From the NCBI RefSeq assembly GCF_028198145.1, contig NZ_CP116338.1, forward strand, positions 2,604,001 to 2,668,000: DNA of 64,000 nucleotides, written 5' to 3'. The notes beneath the pieces were generated by a model that was not told the DNA's origin, made no database searches, and saw only the letters and a list, made by a program, of their open reading frames with translations. The DNA comes from Microbacterium sp. nov. GSS16. GTDB lineage: Bacteria > Actinomycetota > Actinomycetes > Actinomycetales > Microbacteriaceae. Shown piece after piece: positions 35,300 to 44,226 of this stretch (positions are counted from its first letter, which is position 1; each line of letters begins with the position of its first letter). The position numbers and the translations under genes were made by a program.

Positions 35300-36165
35300 T
35301 GCCCCGCTGGCTGCGCACGCTGCTGTCATCGTGGACGGGCCGGTTCGCCGCGCTCGTCGTGGTCGTGATCGCGCTGACCGCCCTCGTGTCCGTGTTCTGG
35401 ACCCCGTTCGATCCGATGCTCTCCGACGTGCGCGGGCGCTGGGCGGCGCCAGGCTGGCCGCATCTGCTCGGCACCGACGGCACCGGACGCGACATCCTCA
35501 GCCTGATCATGGCCGGTGCCCGCACCACGGCCTTCGTCGCCGTCGGGGCGGGCATCGTGGCGACGCTCGTCGGCGTCTCTCTGGCCGCCCTCGGCGCCTT
35601 GACCGCGAGATGGGTGCGCGAGAGCGTCGCCGTGCTGGTCGACATCCTCATCGCGTTCCCCGTGCTGATGATCGCCATGATGATCTCCGCCGTCTGGGGC
35701 GGATCGCTGTGGGTCGTCGTCTTCGCCGTGGGCATCGGCTTCGGGGTGAGCATCGCCCGGGTCACGCGCCCCGAGCTGCGCCGTGTGCAGCAGAGCGACT
35801 TCGTGCTGGCGGGACGGGCATCCGGGCTCACCGCCGGCCAGAACCTCGCGCGCCATCTGCTGCCGAACATCGCCCCGGTGTTCATCGTGCAGCTGTCGTG
35901 GTCTATGGCCGTCGCGGTGCTCGCCGAGGCCGGGCTCTCGTACCTCGGCTTCGGCGCATCGCTCACCGAGGCGTCGTGGGGCACGCTGCTGGCCGATCTG
36001 CAGCGCTACATCGGCGTGCATCCGCTCACCGTCGTCTGGCCGGGCATCGCCATTACGCTCACCGTGCTCGGGCTCAACCTGCTCGGCGACGCGCTGCGCG
36101 AGGCCACCGACCCCACGCTGTCGCGCCGCTCCGCGCAGGTGCACGTCCCGGAGGTGGTCGCATGA
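35299..36165 (+). CDS. Peptide-type ABC transporter permease (DppC-like)
   Basis: A 288-residue permease with the DppC landmarks HLLGTDGTGRDILS near residue 52 and the coupling loop FVLAGRASGLTAGQNLARHLLPN near 170. The ATG overlaps the previous stop by one base (TGATG). Six helices are visible. Confidence 0.9.
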   Translation: MPRWLRTLLSSWTGRFAALVVVVIALTALVSVFWTPFDPMLSDVRGRWAAPGWPHLLGTDGTGRDILSLIMAGARTTAFVAVGAGIVATLVGVSLAALGALTARWVRESVAVLVDILIAFPVLMIAMMISAVWGGSLWVVVFAVGIGFGVSIARVTRPELRRVQQSDFVLAGRASGLTAGQNLARHLLPNIAPVFIVQLSWSMAVAVLAEAGLSYLGFGASLTEASWGTLLADLQRYIGVHPLTVVWPGIAITLTVLGLNLLGDALREATDPTLSRRSAQVHVPEVVA

Positions 36166-36965
36166 CCCTCGAGGTCGAATCGCTGATCGTCGAGATCGAC
36201 GGCGCACGCGTGGTCGACGGCGTGACGTTCACGGTGCAGGACGGTCAGCGAGTGGGCCTGATCGGCGAATCCGGATCCGGCAAGTCGATGACCGCGCTGG
36301 CGATCCTCGGGCTGCTGCCCGAGGGGGCAGAGGTCGGCGGCAGCATCCGCTGGGACGGCACCGAACTGGTCGGCATGCCAGACCGCGACCTCGCCCGCCT
36401 GCGCGGCGATCAGATCGGCATGGTCTTCCAGGAGCCGCGCACCGCCCTCAATCCCATCCGCACCGTGGGCAGGCAGATCGCCGAATCCGTCCGCATCCAC
36501 GAGCGGATCGGCAGGCGCGAGGCGCGCGAGCGCGCCATCGTCGAGGCGGCCCGCGTGCAGCTGCCCGATCCGGCATCCGTCGTCGACCGGTACCCGCACC
36601 AGCTGTCCGGCGGTCAGCGCCAGCGCGTCGCCATCGCGATGGCGCTCGCGTGCCGGCCGCGGCTGCTCATCGCCGACGAGCCCACCACCGCTCTGGACGT
36701 GACCATCCAGGCGGAGGTGCTCAAGCTGCTGCTCGGACTCGTGACCGACGAGGGGATGTCGCTGGTGTTCATCACGCACGATCTCGCCGTGCTCTCCCAG
36801 GTCGCGACCCATGCGGTCGTCCTCGAGCACGGCCGGGTCGTCGAGCAGGCGCCCATCTCGACGCTGCTCGGCTCGCCGGCTTCACCGGTGACGCGCGCGC
36901 TGCTGCGCGACGCGACGGCGACGCTGTGGCGGGCGGATGCCCGCAGCGAGGAGACGGGATCATGA
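36162..36965 (+). CDS. Peptide-type ABC transporter ATP-binding protein (DppD-like)
   Basis: A 267-residue nucleotide-binding subunit: Walker A GESGSGKS near residue 35, Q-loop FQEP near 90, ABC signature LSGGQRQR near 147, Walker B LLIADEPT near 167 and the H-loop THD near 200. The C-terminus keeps a shortened oligopeptide-transporter extension. The ATG overlaps the permease stop (ATGA). Confidence 0.92.
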   Translation: MTLEVESLIVEIDGARVVDGVTFTVQDGQRVGLIGESGSGKSMTALAILGLLPEGAEVGGSIRWDGTELVGMPDRDLARLRGDQIGMVFQEPRTALNPIRTVGRQIAESVRIHERIGRREARERAIVEAARVQLPDPASVVDRYPHQLSGGQRQRVAIAMALACRPRLLIADEPTTALDVTIQAEVLKLLLGLVTDEGMSLVFITHDLAVLSQVATHAVVLEHGRVVEQAPISTLLGSPASPVTRALLRDATATLWRADARSEETGS

Positions 36966-37777
36966 GCGCGCCCGCCGGGCCCGCCGAGCGCGGACTCATC
37001 GTCGCCGAGGCCCTGAGCCGCAGCTTCGCCGTGAGACGTCGCACGATGTTCGACCGACCGCGCACGAGCGTCGCGCTGCACCCGACCGACCTCGAGGTCG
37101 CCGAAGGCGAGTCGCTCGGTCTGATCGGCGAATCCGGATCGGGCAAGTCGACGCTGGTGCGGCTGCTGCTCGGACTCGACCGGCCCACCGGCGGCCGGGT
37201 GCGCGTCGCCGGCCGCGAGGTGGACGCCTCGGCGAGCGCCAGGTCGCTGCACTGGCTGCGCCGGGAGACCGGGCTGGTCTTCCAGGATCCGTACGCATCG
37301 CTCGACCCGCGCATGAGCGTCGGCCGGATCGTCGCCGAGCCGCTGTGGGCCCTCGACGTTCCCGGTGACCATCGTGCACGGGTGCGGGAGGTGCTCGCGC
37401 AGGTGGGTCTCGACGCCGAGATGGCCGACCGGCATCCGCACGAATTCTCGGGTGGACAGCGGCAGCGCATCGCGCTGGCTCGCGCGATCGTGCACCGCCC
37501 GCGCATCCTCGTCGGCGACGAGCCGATGTCGGCGCTCGACGTCACGGTGCGCGCGCAGATCCTCGCCCTGCTGGCCCGGCTGCGCGATGAGGAGGGGCTG
37601 ACGATGATCACCGTGTCGCACGACATCGGCCTCGTGCAGCACCTCAGCGACACCGTCGCGGTGATGAAGGACGGCCGCATCGTGGAACGCGGGACCGTGG
37701 CGACGGTGCTGCAGCATCCCGCCGAGGAGTACACGAAGCGCCTGCTCGCCGCGGTGCCGGTCATCCCCTCGCCCTGA
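36962..37777 (+). CDS. Peptide-type ABC transporter ATP-binding protein (DppF-like)
   Basis: A 271-residue ATPase: Walker A GESGSGKST near residue 55, Q-loop FQDPYASLDPRMSV near 108, signature FSGGQRQR near 162, Walker B ILVGDEPMSALD near 182. The C-terminal HPAEEYTKRLLAAVP motif is typical of the oligopeptide group. The ATG overlaps the previous stop. It is the last gene of the operon and converges on a GNAT gene 28 bp away with no clear terminator. Confidence 0.92.
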   Translation: MSAPAGPAERGLIVAEALSRSFAVRRRTMFDRPRTSVALHPTDLEVAEGESLGLIGESGSGKSTLVRLLLGLDRPTGGRVRVAGREVDASASARSLHWLRRETGLVFQDPYASLDPRMSVGRIVAEPLWALDVPGDHRARVREVLAQVGLDAEMADRHPHEFSGGQRQRIALARAIVHRPRILVGDEPMSALDVTVRAQILALLARLRDEEGLTMITVSHDIGLVQHLSDTVAVMKDGRIVERGTVATVLQHPAEEYTKRLLAAVPVIPSP

Positions 37778-37805
37778 CGGACGGCGATGCGGGCGGTGGC
37801 GAGAG

Positions 37806-38309
37806 CTACAGCGCCTTCTGCAGGAAGTGCACGCCCAGGATGCGGCCGAACTTCTCCCCCACCTCGGTGAGCCGGCCGGCGTCGACGAAGCCCGCCTTGC
37901 GGTGCAGCGCGATCGATGCGTCGGCGCCGTGATCGGCGATCACGGCGATGACCTGGCGAAGACCGGCATCCCGGCATCGGTCGACGAAGACGGCCAGCAG
38001 CGCCCAGCCCACGCCCCGGCCGGCCGCCGAGGGGGCGAGGTAGATCGAGTTCTCGATCGTGAACCGGTACGCCGACTTCGCCGACCAGGGCACGCCGAGC
38101 GCATACCCCAGCAGCTCGCCGGACTGCGTCTCGGCGACCAGGAACGGGATGCCCGCCTCGGCGATCCGAGTCACCTTGCCCGCCCAGTCGTCGAGAGTCG
38201 ATTCGACCTCGTCGAAGGTCACGGTCGAGGTTCGCACATAGTGGTTGTAGATGTCGCGGATCGCCGGCAGATCGGCATCCGTCACCGGACGCACCCGCAG
38301 CTCGCTCAC
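37806..38309 (-). CDS. GNAT N-acetyltransferase (phosphinothricin/methionine-sulfone type)
   Basis: A 167-residue acetyltransferase. [18 protein letters not shown] near residue 18 and the acetyl-CoA loop [14 protein letters not shown] near 95 match the Pat/Bar/MddA group that acetylates phosphinothricin or related amino-acid analogues. True substrate unknown. The GTG start overlaps the ung stop (GTGA), so it is translated from the SDR-ung transcript. Confidence 0.85.
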   Translation of the reverse strand: MSELRVRPVTDADLPAIRDIYNHYVRTSTVTFDEVESTLDDWAGKVTRIAEAGIPFLVAETQSGELLGYALGVPWSAKSAYRFTIENSIYLAPSAAGRGVGWALLAVFVDRCRDAGLRQVIAVIADHGADASIALHRKAGFVDAGRLTEVGEKFGRILGVHFLQKAL

Positions 38310-39004
38310 GCCTCCCCCGCCACGCGCCAGTCGACCGGATCGGCGCCCATCGATTCGAGCAGGGCGTTCGCGCGCGAGAACGGCCGGGAGCCGAAGAAGC
38401 CGCGGCTCGCCGAGAGCGGCGAGGGATGCGCGGACTCGATCGTGGGGGTATGCCCGAGCAGGGGCTTCAGCGCTGCGGCGTCCTTCCCCCACAGCACCGC
38501 GACCAGCGGCAGCTCACGCGCGACGAGCGTGCTGATCGCCAGCTCGGTCACCTTCTCCCATCCCCACCCGCGGTGCGATGCCGGGGCGCCGGGGCGAACC
38601 GTGAGCACCCGATTCAGCAGCAGCACTCCCTGCTCGCTCCACGCGGTCAGGTCGCCGTGCGGCGCCGGAGCGATGCCCAGATCGCTGTGGCGCTCCCGGT
38701 AGATGTTCCCGAGACTGCGCGGCAGCGGGCGAACGTCACGATCGACGGCGAAAGACAGACCGATCGGGTGACCCGGCGTGGGATACGGGTCCTGCCCGGT
38801 GATCAGAACCCGAACATCGGCCAGCGGACGCTGGAAGGCCCGCAGCACGTTCGCACCCGCAGGAAGATAGCCGTGACCGGCGGCCTGCTCGGCTCGCAGC
38901 CGGTCGCCCAGCTCGGTGATCAGCGGCTGCACGGGCGCGAGCGCCTGCGCCCAGCCTGGGTCGATCTCGCCGTCCTCGGCGAGATCGACGAGCGTGCGTC
39001 GCAT
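38306..39004 (-). CDS. ung: Uracil-DNA glycosylase
   Basis: Removes uracil from DNA at the start of base-excision repair. The 232-residue protein has the catalytic water-activating loop [12 protein letters not shown] near residue 70 and the minor-groove loop [17 protein letters not shown] near 195. The ATG overlaps the SDR stop by one base. In a minus-strand operon SDR-ung-GNAT. Confidence 0.96.
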   Translation of the reverse strand: MRRTLVDLAEDGEIDPGWAQALAPVQPLITELGDRLRAEQAAGHGYLPAGANVLRAFQRPLADVRVLITGQDPYPTPGHPIGLSFAVDRDVRPLPRSLGNIYRERHSDLGIAPAPHGDLTAWSEQGVLLLNRVLTVRPGAPASHRGWGWEKVTELAISTLVARELPLVAVLWGKDAAALKPLLGHTPTIESAHPSPLSASRGFFGSRPFSRANALLESMGADPVDWRVAGEA

Positions 39005-39786
39005 CAGTCGTCCGTGCGCACGTGCAGCGCGCCGCGTGCCAGCAGGTGCTGTGCGGCCTGGGCCAGCGGGCGCATGGTGACCAGATCGAGGTTCACGCGA
39101 CGAGGTGCGTTCAGCGCATAGGCGATGAGCTCTGCCACATCGTCCGCGAGCAGCGGCTCGGCGACGCCGTCGTACACCGACTCGGCTGCGACCGCATCGC
39201 CGCCGAGACGGTTGAGCGCGAACTCCTCGGTGTGCACCATGCCCGGCGCCACCTCGACGACACGGATCGGCTCGCCGTGCAGCTCCTGGCGAAGCACCTT
39301 CACGAGCATCGCCTCGGCGGCCTTGGCTGCGTTGTATCCGCCGCCACCCGGGTACCCGGCCTGCGCCGCGGTCGAGGTGACGAACACCGTGTCCGCATGG
39401 CCGTCCGCGGCAGCGGCGCGGCGCAGCAGCGGGAGCAGGCCCGCGACGAGCCGCTGCGTGGCGAGGACGTTCGCGTCGTACATCCACTGCCAGTCGTCGA
39501 TCGACCCCTGCTCGATGCTGTCGGTGCCGCGCGCGCCGCCGGCCACCTGCACCAGCGCGTGCACGGGCCCGGTGCGCTCGAGCTCGGCGACGAGCGCGGC
39601 GACGGCGTCCGAGTCGGTGAGATCGCATGCGACGGTCGACGCCCCGGTCTCGGATGTCAGCTGCGCGAGCCTGTTCTGCCGCCGCGCGACGCCCACCACC
39701 TCCCAGCCCTGAGCGCGCAGCACGCGCACGGTCGCCTCTCCGATACCCGAGCTCGCTCCGGTCACCACGGCACGTCTGATCACCAT
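39004..39786 (-). CDS. Short-chain dehydrogenase/reductase (SDR)
   Basis: A 260-residue classical SDR with the cofactor loop TGASSGIG near residue 10, the conserved Asp in CDLTD, and the active-site YxxxK in [11 protein letters not shown] near 150. The loop and following basic residues suggest NADP(H) preference. ATG 39786 is preferred because GGTGGAG lies 6 nt upstream; GTG three codons earlier is possible. First gene of the ung operon and divergent from metY. Substrate unknown. Confidence 0.88.
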   Translation of the reverse strand: MVIRRAVVTGASSGIGEATVRVLRAQGWEVVGVARRQNRLAQLTSETGASTVACDLTDSDAVAALVAELERTGPVHALVQVAGGARGTDSIEQGSIDDWQWMYDANVLATQRLVAGLLPLLRRAAAADGHADTVFVTSTAAQAGYPGGGGYNAAKAAEAMLVKVLRQELHGEPIRVVEVAPGMVHTEEFALNRLGGDAVAAESVYDGVAEPLLADDVAELIAYALNAPRRVNLDLVTMRPLAQAAQHLLARGALHVRTDD

Positions 39787-39833
39787 GGTCTCCACCGTAT
39801 GCGGAACTCGGCCCTTATCCGATCATCGCGCTG

Positions 39834-39885
39834 TGTTACGTAACATTTCCCGGCGGTTGTCGCCCGCCGCGCGGGTTCGTAGTGT
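39834..39885 (+). promoter_or_regulatory. metY promoter region with 12-bp perfect palindrome
   Basis: TGTTACGTAACA (39834-39845) is a perfect palindrome upstream of a likely promoter, TTGTCG (39857-39862) and TAGTGT (39880-39885) with a 17-bp spacer. It does not match the McbR site known from corynebacteria. It may serve metY, the divergent SDR operon or both; the protein that binds it is unknown. Confidence 0.5.
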
Positions 39886-39938
39886 CGCTTGCAGGCATCC
39901 AGCCGACCGACCCCACGACCCGAACCTGGGAGCACGTC

Positions 39939-41261
39939 ATGACCGCAGCCGAGAACTGGCGCTTCGAGACCAAGCAGATCCACTCGGGCGCCGCGCCCGA
40001 CCCGGTCACCAAGGCCCGCGCCACGCCGATCTACCAGACCACCTCGTACGTGTTCGACAACGCCGACCATGCCGCGAACCTGTTCGCGCTGGCCGAGTTC
40101 GGCAACATCTACACCCGCATCCAGAACCCCACGCAGGACGTGCTCGAACAGCGCCTCGCCGCTCTCGAGGGCGGCACCGGAGCCCTCGTGCTTTCCAGCG
40201 GCCAGGCGGCCTCCACCTTCGCGATCCTGAACATCGCCCAGGCGGGCGACCACTTCGTGGCATCCAGCGCGATCTACGGCGGCACCTACAACCTCTTCAA
40301 GTACACCCTCGCCAAGCTCGGCGTCGAGGTGACCTTCGTCGAGAATCAGGACGACCTCGACGAGTGGCGCGCAGCCGTGCGCCCGAACACGAAGCTGTTC
40401 TTCGCCGAGACGATCGGCAACCCGAAGATCAACGTGCTCGACATTCGGGGCGTCGTCGACGTGGCCCACGAGAACGACGTGCCGCTGATCGTCGACAACA
40501 CCATCGCGACGCCGTACCTCATCCGCCCCTTCGAGCACGGCGCCGACATCGTCACGCACTCGGTCACGAAATTCCTCGGCGGTCACGGCACCACCATCGG
40601 CGGCGCGATCATCGACGGCGGCACTTTCGCGTGGTCGCAGCACGTCGACAAGTTCCCCGGACTCACCGAGCCCGACCCCTCGTACCACGGCGCGTCGTAC
40701 ACGACCGCAGTCGGCGACGGACTCGCGTACATCATCAAGGCCCGCGTGCAGCTGCTGCGCGACCTCGGCTCTGCCATCTCGCCGCAGAGCGCGTGGAACC
40801 TCATCCAGGGCATCGAGACGCTGTCGCTGCGCATCGAGCGCCACGTGCAGAACGCGCAGGAGATCGCCGAGTGGCTCGAGAACCACGACGACGTCGCTTC
40901 GGTGAACTACTCGGGTCTGCCGTCGTCGCCCTGGTACGCCAAGGCCAACGAGTACGCCCCGAAGGGCGTCGGCGCGGTGCTGTCGTTCGAGCTGAAGGGC
41001 GGCGTGGAAGCCGGCCGTGAGTTCGTGAACAGCCTGAGCCTGTTCAGCCACCTCGCCAACATCGGCGACGTGCGCTCGCTCGTCATCCACCCCGCGTCGA
41101 CCACGCACTCACAGCTCTCGCCCGAGCAGCAGCTCTCGGCGGGCGTCACGCCCGGCCTCGTGCGCCTCTCGGTCGGCATCGAGAACATCGACGACCTCAA
41201 GGCCGACCTCGACAGCGCGCTGGCTGCCGCCCGCCGCGTCGCCGAGGCCGCCCGCGCCTGA
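39939..41261 (+). CDS. metY: O-acetylhomoserine sulfhydrylase
   Basis: A 440-residue PLP enzyme of the Cys/Met-metabolism family that makes homocysteine directly from O-acetylhomoserine and sulfide. The PLP lysine lies in [13 protein letters not shown] near residue 211; [11 protein letters not shown] and [12 protein letters not shown] are family landmarks, and the length fits MetY rather than MetB/MetC. GGGAG precedes the ATG. Its substrate comes from MetX, encoded 1.7 kb downstream. The pair is usually adjacent in actinobacteria; here a DUF559 gene and five palindromic repeats lie between. Confidence 0.95.
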   Translation: MTAAENWRFETKQIHSGAAPDPVTKARATPIYQTTSYVFDNADHAANLFALAEFGNIYTRIQNPTQDVLEQRLAALEGGTGALVLSSGQAASTFAILNIAQAGDHFVASSAIYGGTYNLFKYTLAKLGVEVTFVENQDDLDEWRAAVRPNTKLFFAETIGNPKINVLDIRGVVDVAHENDVPLIVDNTIATPYLIRPFEHGADIVTHSVTKFLGGHGTTIGGAIIDGGTFAWSQHVDKFPGLTEPDPSYHGASYTTAVGDGLAYIIKARVQLLRDLGSAISPQSAWNLIQGIETLSLRIERHVQNAQEIAEWLENHDDVASVNYSGLPSSPWYAKANEYAPKGVGAVLSFELKGGVEAGREFVNSLSLFSHLANIGDVRSLVIHPASTTHSQLSPEQQLSAGVTPGLVRLSVGIENIDDLKADLDSALAAARRVAEAARA

Positions 41262-41276
41262 CCTCCTCCACTCCCG

Positions 41277-41310
41277 CGGATGCCCCGGACCGGACGGTCC
41301 GGGGCATCCG
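41277..41310 (+). terminator. Hairpin terminator after metY
   Basis: A perfect 15-bp stem (CGGATGCCCCGGACC and its complement) with a GGAC loop, 16 bp after the metY stop. It should end the metY transcript, so metX needs its own promoter. Confidence 0.85.
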
Positions 41311-41365
41311 TGCGTTCCAGGCCGGCGGCCCTCCGTCGGCGCCCCGCCCCGCGGGAGAGCTGCGC

Positions 41366-41414
41366 GGGAGCCACATGCCTGTTCCCGCGGCCCCACAACC
41401 GACATCCGGCTCCC
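41366..41414. repeat. 49-bp REP-like palindrome, copy 2
   Basis: Starts GGGAGCCACATGCCTGTT and ends AACCGACATCCGGCTCCC, with a GC-rich centre. Identical to copy 3. Lies in the gap between metY and the DUF559 gene; the surrounding gap (41311-41563) otherwise holds only a weak GGGGC/GCCCC hairpin at 41548-41562. Confidence 0.9.
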
Positions 41415-41459
41415 CCACACGCCCGGCGGCAGCCATCCGCCGAGCCGCCGATCCTGCGC

Positions 41460-41508
41460 GGGAGCCACATGCCTGTTCCCGCGGCCCCACAACCGACATC
41501 CGGCTCCC
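41460..41508. repeat. 49-bp REP-like palindrome, copy 3
   Basis: An exact duplicate of copy 2, starting 94 bp after it, with extra identity on both flanks (GCGC before, CCCACAC after). The 45-bp spacer between copies 2 and 3 carries its own CGGCGG/CCGCCG inverted repeat. Confidence 0.9.
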
Positions 41509-41563
41509 CCACACACACCCGACGGCAGCACCGGCCAACTGCCGGTCGGGGCCACTTGCCCCG

Positions 41564-42499
41564 TCAGGCCGTGGCGATCTCCAGTCGCGCCGCTCGGGCA
41601 CGCGTCAACCGCCCGAGGAACGCGGATGGGTCGGTCAGATCGGACTCGGTCAGCCGGATCACGATCCACCCGAGATCCTCGAGCCGACGTTGGCGACGGA
41701 TATCGGCACGCCATTGCTCTTTCTCCGTGCGGTGCCCGTCGCCCTCGTACTCGATCGCGATCTTGAGCTCGGGGTAGGCCAGGTCGACGCGCGCGACGAA
41801 ATCACCGCCGTCGCGCACGATCCACTGCATCACCGGCTCCGGCAGCCCGTGATCCATGATCAGCACGCGCGTCTCGGACTCCTTCGGAGACTCGGCGCCC
41901 TCACGCGCCATGTCCAGCGCACGACGCGCCCTGACACACCCGGAGAATCTCCCCCACTCCTCCAGCCGGCACCGGATCTCCTCACGGGTCGCCAAGGGTC
42001 TCGGTGCCTTGATCCCGGGGTAGTTCGCGGCGGTGGTGAGGAGCGCGTCGAAGGCCGCCACCAGCTGAGCGAAACCGAGGGCGGACCGCGTAGTGAGCAC
42101 TGCCGCGACCGGGTCGACCACTGCCGCCCCCGTGAAGATCATCTGCCGGGCACGGTGCGGCACCAGCCGACGTCCCTTCACTCCCGCACCGCGGGGCGGC
42201 GCCGCGTCCGGCCCGACGCACACATGCAGCGGCTCTGCAGCGCTCCAGGCATCCGGAAGCGGCAGTCCCCACAGACGCATCGCGGTGGGACCGACGAACA
42301 CCTGTCCGGGCAGCATGATGGCGCGATAGCAGTCGACCAGATCGCGAAAGCTCCCCGGGGCGCTTCTCGCACGAGCACCGTGGAACGGACGAGCGAGATC
42401 AACGGCGTCTCTTCGTGATCGCCCCACTCCGGCAGCGGCAGCAGCACGGGTTGTGAATCGGTCACCGAGGCGACTGGGCAGGGGCTTCGGTCGGCGCAT
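41564..42499 (-). CDS. DUF559 nuclease-like protein (Vsr-type fold)
   Basis: A 311-residue protein. The N-terminal half resembles the winged-helix/AbiEi-like domain often joined to DUF559 in Microbacteriaceae (RRDAVDLARPFHGAR near residue 30). The C-terminal part is a DUF559 PD-(D/E)XK-like nuclease domain: RVDLAYPELKIAIEYEGDGHR near residue 245 supplies Asp and Glu ligands, and RRQRRLEDLGWIVIRLT follows. It is antisense to metY and metX, with two palindromes downstream and three upstream. Start is uncertain; ATG at 42499 was chosen over an upstream GTG because the family begins near there. Cellular role unknown. Confidence 0.75.
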   Translation of the reverse strand: MRRPKPLPSRLGDRFTTRAAAAAGVGRSRRDAVDLARPFHGARARSAPGSFRDLVDCYRAIMLPGQVFVGPTAMRLWGLPLPDAWSAAEPLHVCVGPDAAPPRGAGVKGRRLVPHRARQMIFTGAAVVDPVAAVLTTRSALGFAQLVAAFDALLTTAANYPGIKAPRPLATREEIRCRLEEWGRFSGCVRARRALDMAREGAESPKESETRVLIMDHGLPEPVMQWIVRDGGDFVARVDLAYPELKIAIEYEGDGHRTEKEQWRADIRRQRRLEDLGWIVIRLTESDLTDPSAFLGRLTRARAARLEIATA

Positions 42500-42642
42500 C
42501 CCGACATCGTCGCCGCATCGCGACAGGTGCGGATGCCCAGATCCCGGCATCCGTGCACAACTTCCCGGATGCGGCAGGCTGTGGACGAATCCTCCGCGAG
42601 CCGTCCAGTGCACCGTGGTCCGGCGCTACCGATCCCGCGTCC

Positions 42643-42691
42643 GGGAGCCAGACGCCGGTTACAGACCGCCGAGAACCCGCATTCGGCTCCC
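42643..42691. repeat. 49-bp REP-like palindrome, copy 4
   Basis: Starts GGGAGCCAGACGCCGGTT and ends AACCCGCATTCGGCTCCC. Differs from copy 5 at one base. GCGTCC precedes and GCCCA follows it, as for copy 5. Confidence 0.9.
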
Positions 42692-42741
42692 GCCCACCAC
42701 GCAAGCGGCTGACAGCCGACGGACCTTGCGGATCCGCGTCC

Positions 42742-42790
42742 GGGAGCCAGACGCCGGTTACAGACGGCCGAGAACCCGCATTCGGCTCCC
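42742..42790. repeat. 49-bp REP-like palindrome, copy 5
   Basis: Starts 99 bp after copy 4 and is nearly identical to it. Located upstream of the DUF559 gene, in the 464-bp region without genes between that gene and metX. Confidence 0.9.
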
Positions 42791-42825
42791 GCCCATGACG
42801 CGGGCGCAGTCACGCCGAGTCCACC

Positions 42826-42874
42826 GGGAGCTAGACGTCGGTTGCAGACGCCCGAGAACCGACATCCGGCTCCC
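42826..42874. repeat. 49-bp REP-like palindrome, copy 6
   Basis: Starts GGGAGCTAGACGTCGGTT and ends AACCGACATCCGGCTCCC. Its arms are the best-paired of the family. It shares its right arm with copies 2 and 3 and its centre with copies 4 and 5. Confidence 0.9.
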
Positions 42875-42951
42875 GCCCAGCACATCCGCAGCAACCGGGC
42901 CGACGTGGCACGTCAACCCGTAACCTGCGGCGGGCTCAGTCACCCACAGGC

Positions 42952-42957
42952 GAGAAT
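42952..42957 (+). promoter_or_regulatory. Candidate leaderless -10 box of metX
   Basis: GAGAAT followed by 6 nt and the metX ATG; a TANNNT-like box in a position that fits a leaderless mRNA and explains how metX is expressed behind the metY terminator. Confidence 0.45.
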
Positions 42958-42963
42958 GGACGC

Positions 42964-44169
42964 ATGGACTGGCAGACGACGTCTGAGGACACGGTGCCAT
43001 CGGCCCCGGTGACCGAGGCCGACGTGCGTCTGCTGCGCGCACGCCCCCCGGCCACGGGCGCCTGGCGGGACGGCGATCCGGCGGGTGAGCGGCACTTCAC
43101 GTTCCTCGGCGACTTCCGCACCGAGAACGGTCAGCTGCTGCCGGCCACCCGCCTGGCGTGGGAGAGCTGGGGCGAGCTGAACGAGGCGCGCGACAACGCC
43201 GTGCTGATCCTGCATGCCCTCACCGGCGACAGCCACGTCCGCGGCCCTGCGGGGGCCGGGCACCCCACCGCCGGATGGTGGGAAGACATCGTCGGACCTG
43301 GATCGGCGATCGACACCGACCGGTGGTTCGTCATCGCGCCGAACATGCTGGGCGGATGCCAGGGATCGACAGGACCTGCGAGCATCGCGCCGGACGGGCG
43401 GGAATGGGCATCCCGCTTCCCCTACCTGACCATCCGCGACCAGGTCGCGGCGCAGATCGGCCTCGCCGACACGCTCGGCATCGAGTGCTGGGCTGCGGTG
43501 ATCGGCGGTTCGATGGGCGGCATGCACGCCCTGGAGTGGGCCGTGATGCAGCCCGAGCGCGTGGAGCGCCTGGCCGTGCTCTCGTCTCCCCCGGTGACGA
43601 CCGCCGACCAGCTGGCGCTGAACTTCGTGCAGCTCGAGACGGTGCGCATGGACCCGCGTTTCGCCGGCGGGGAGTACTACGACGCGGCGCTCGGCGAGGG
43701 CCCGCACCGCGGCCTCGCGCTGGCGCGCCGGATGGCGCTGCTGAACTACCGCAGCCCGATCGAGCTCAACCAGCGCTTCCAGCGCTCGTGGCAGTCGGAT
43801 GTGTCGCCACTCGGGCGCGGCGGACGGTTCGCGGTCGAGTCGTACCTCGACTTCCACGGCAACAAGTTCACCCGCCGGTTCGACGCCAACAGCTATCTCA
43901 CCGTCGTCGAGGCGATGAACTCGCACGACATCGGCCGCGATCGCGGCGGCGTCGAGCAGGCGCTGCACACCGTGACGGCGAGAACCCTCGTGCTCGGGAT
44001 CGACACCGACCGGCTGTTCCCCGTCGACGGCCAGCAGCGCATCGCCCGCAGCATCCCGAATCTCATCGACGATGAAGCCGTGGTCCTCACCAGCGACTTC
44101 GGTCACGACGGCTTCCTCATCGAGACGGACCCCGTCGGAGCGCATCTGGAGCGTCTGCTCGCCTCGTGA
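42964..44169 (+). CDS. metX: Homoserine O-acetyltransferase
   Basis: A 401-residue alpha/beta-hydrolase-fold enzyme that acetylates homoserine with acetyl-CoA, the first step towards methionine. The nucleophile loop is VIGGSMGGMHALEW near residue 180, the catalytic Asp lies in LVLGIDTDRLFP near 343 and the His in FGHDGFL near 380. Length matches MetX. Its product is used by MetY. The start at the ATG is supported by the -10 box 6 nt upstream. Confidence 0.94.
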   Translation: MDWQTTSEDTVPSAPVTEADVRLLRARPPATGAWRDGDPAGERHFTFLGDFRTENGQLLPATRLAWESWGELNEARDNAVLILHALTGDSHVRGPAGAGHPTAGWWEDIVGPGSAIDTDRWFVIAPNMLGGCQGSTGPASIAPDGREWASRFPYLTIRDQVAAQIGLADTLGIECWAAVIGGSMGGMHALEWAVMQPERVERLAVLSSPPVTTADQLALNFVQLETVRMDPRFAGGEYYDAALGEGPHRGLALARRMALLNYRSPIELNQRFQRSWQSDVSPLGRGGRFAVESYLDFHGNKFTRRFDANSYLTVVEAMNSHDIGRDRGGVEQALHTVTARTLVLGIDTDRLFPVDGQQRIARSIPNLIDDEAVVLTSDFGHDGFLIETDPVGAHLERLLAS

Positions 44170-44226
44170 CGCGGATGCCGATCCCGGTCGGGCAGGCGCA
44201 GGCGCGGGCGTGCGCCGGATGCCCGT

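Noticed and set aside
39787..39938. SAM riboswitch or T-box upstream of metY
   Set aside because: The gap is short and shows none of the conserved riboswitch cores; a palindromic operator and promoter explain it better.
40907..41714. Overlapping minus-strand frames with repeated VGEPDVGCGAAGTG-type peptides
   Set aside because: The repetition comes from the palindromes and the rest is antisense to metY or out of frame with the DUF559 gene; no start or family support.
41366..42874. CRISPR-like spaced repeats
   Set aside because: Units are strong palindromes, come in twos and threes with unequal spacers (35-50 bp), differ in their centres and have no cas genes nearby; REP-like elements fit better.
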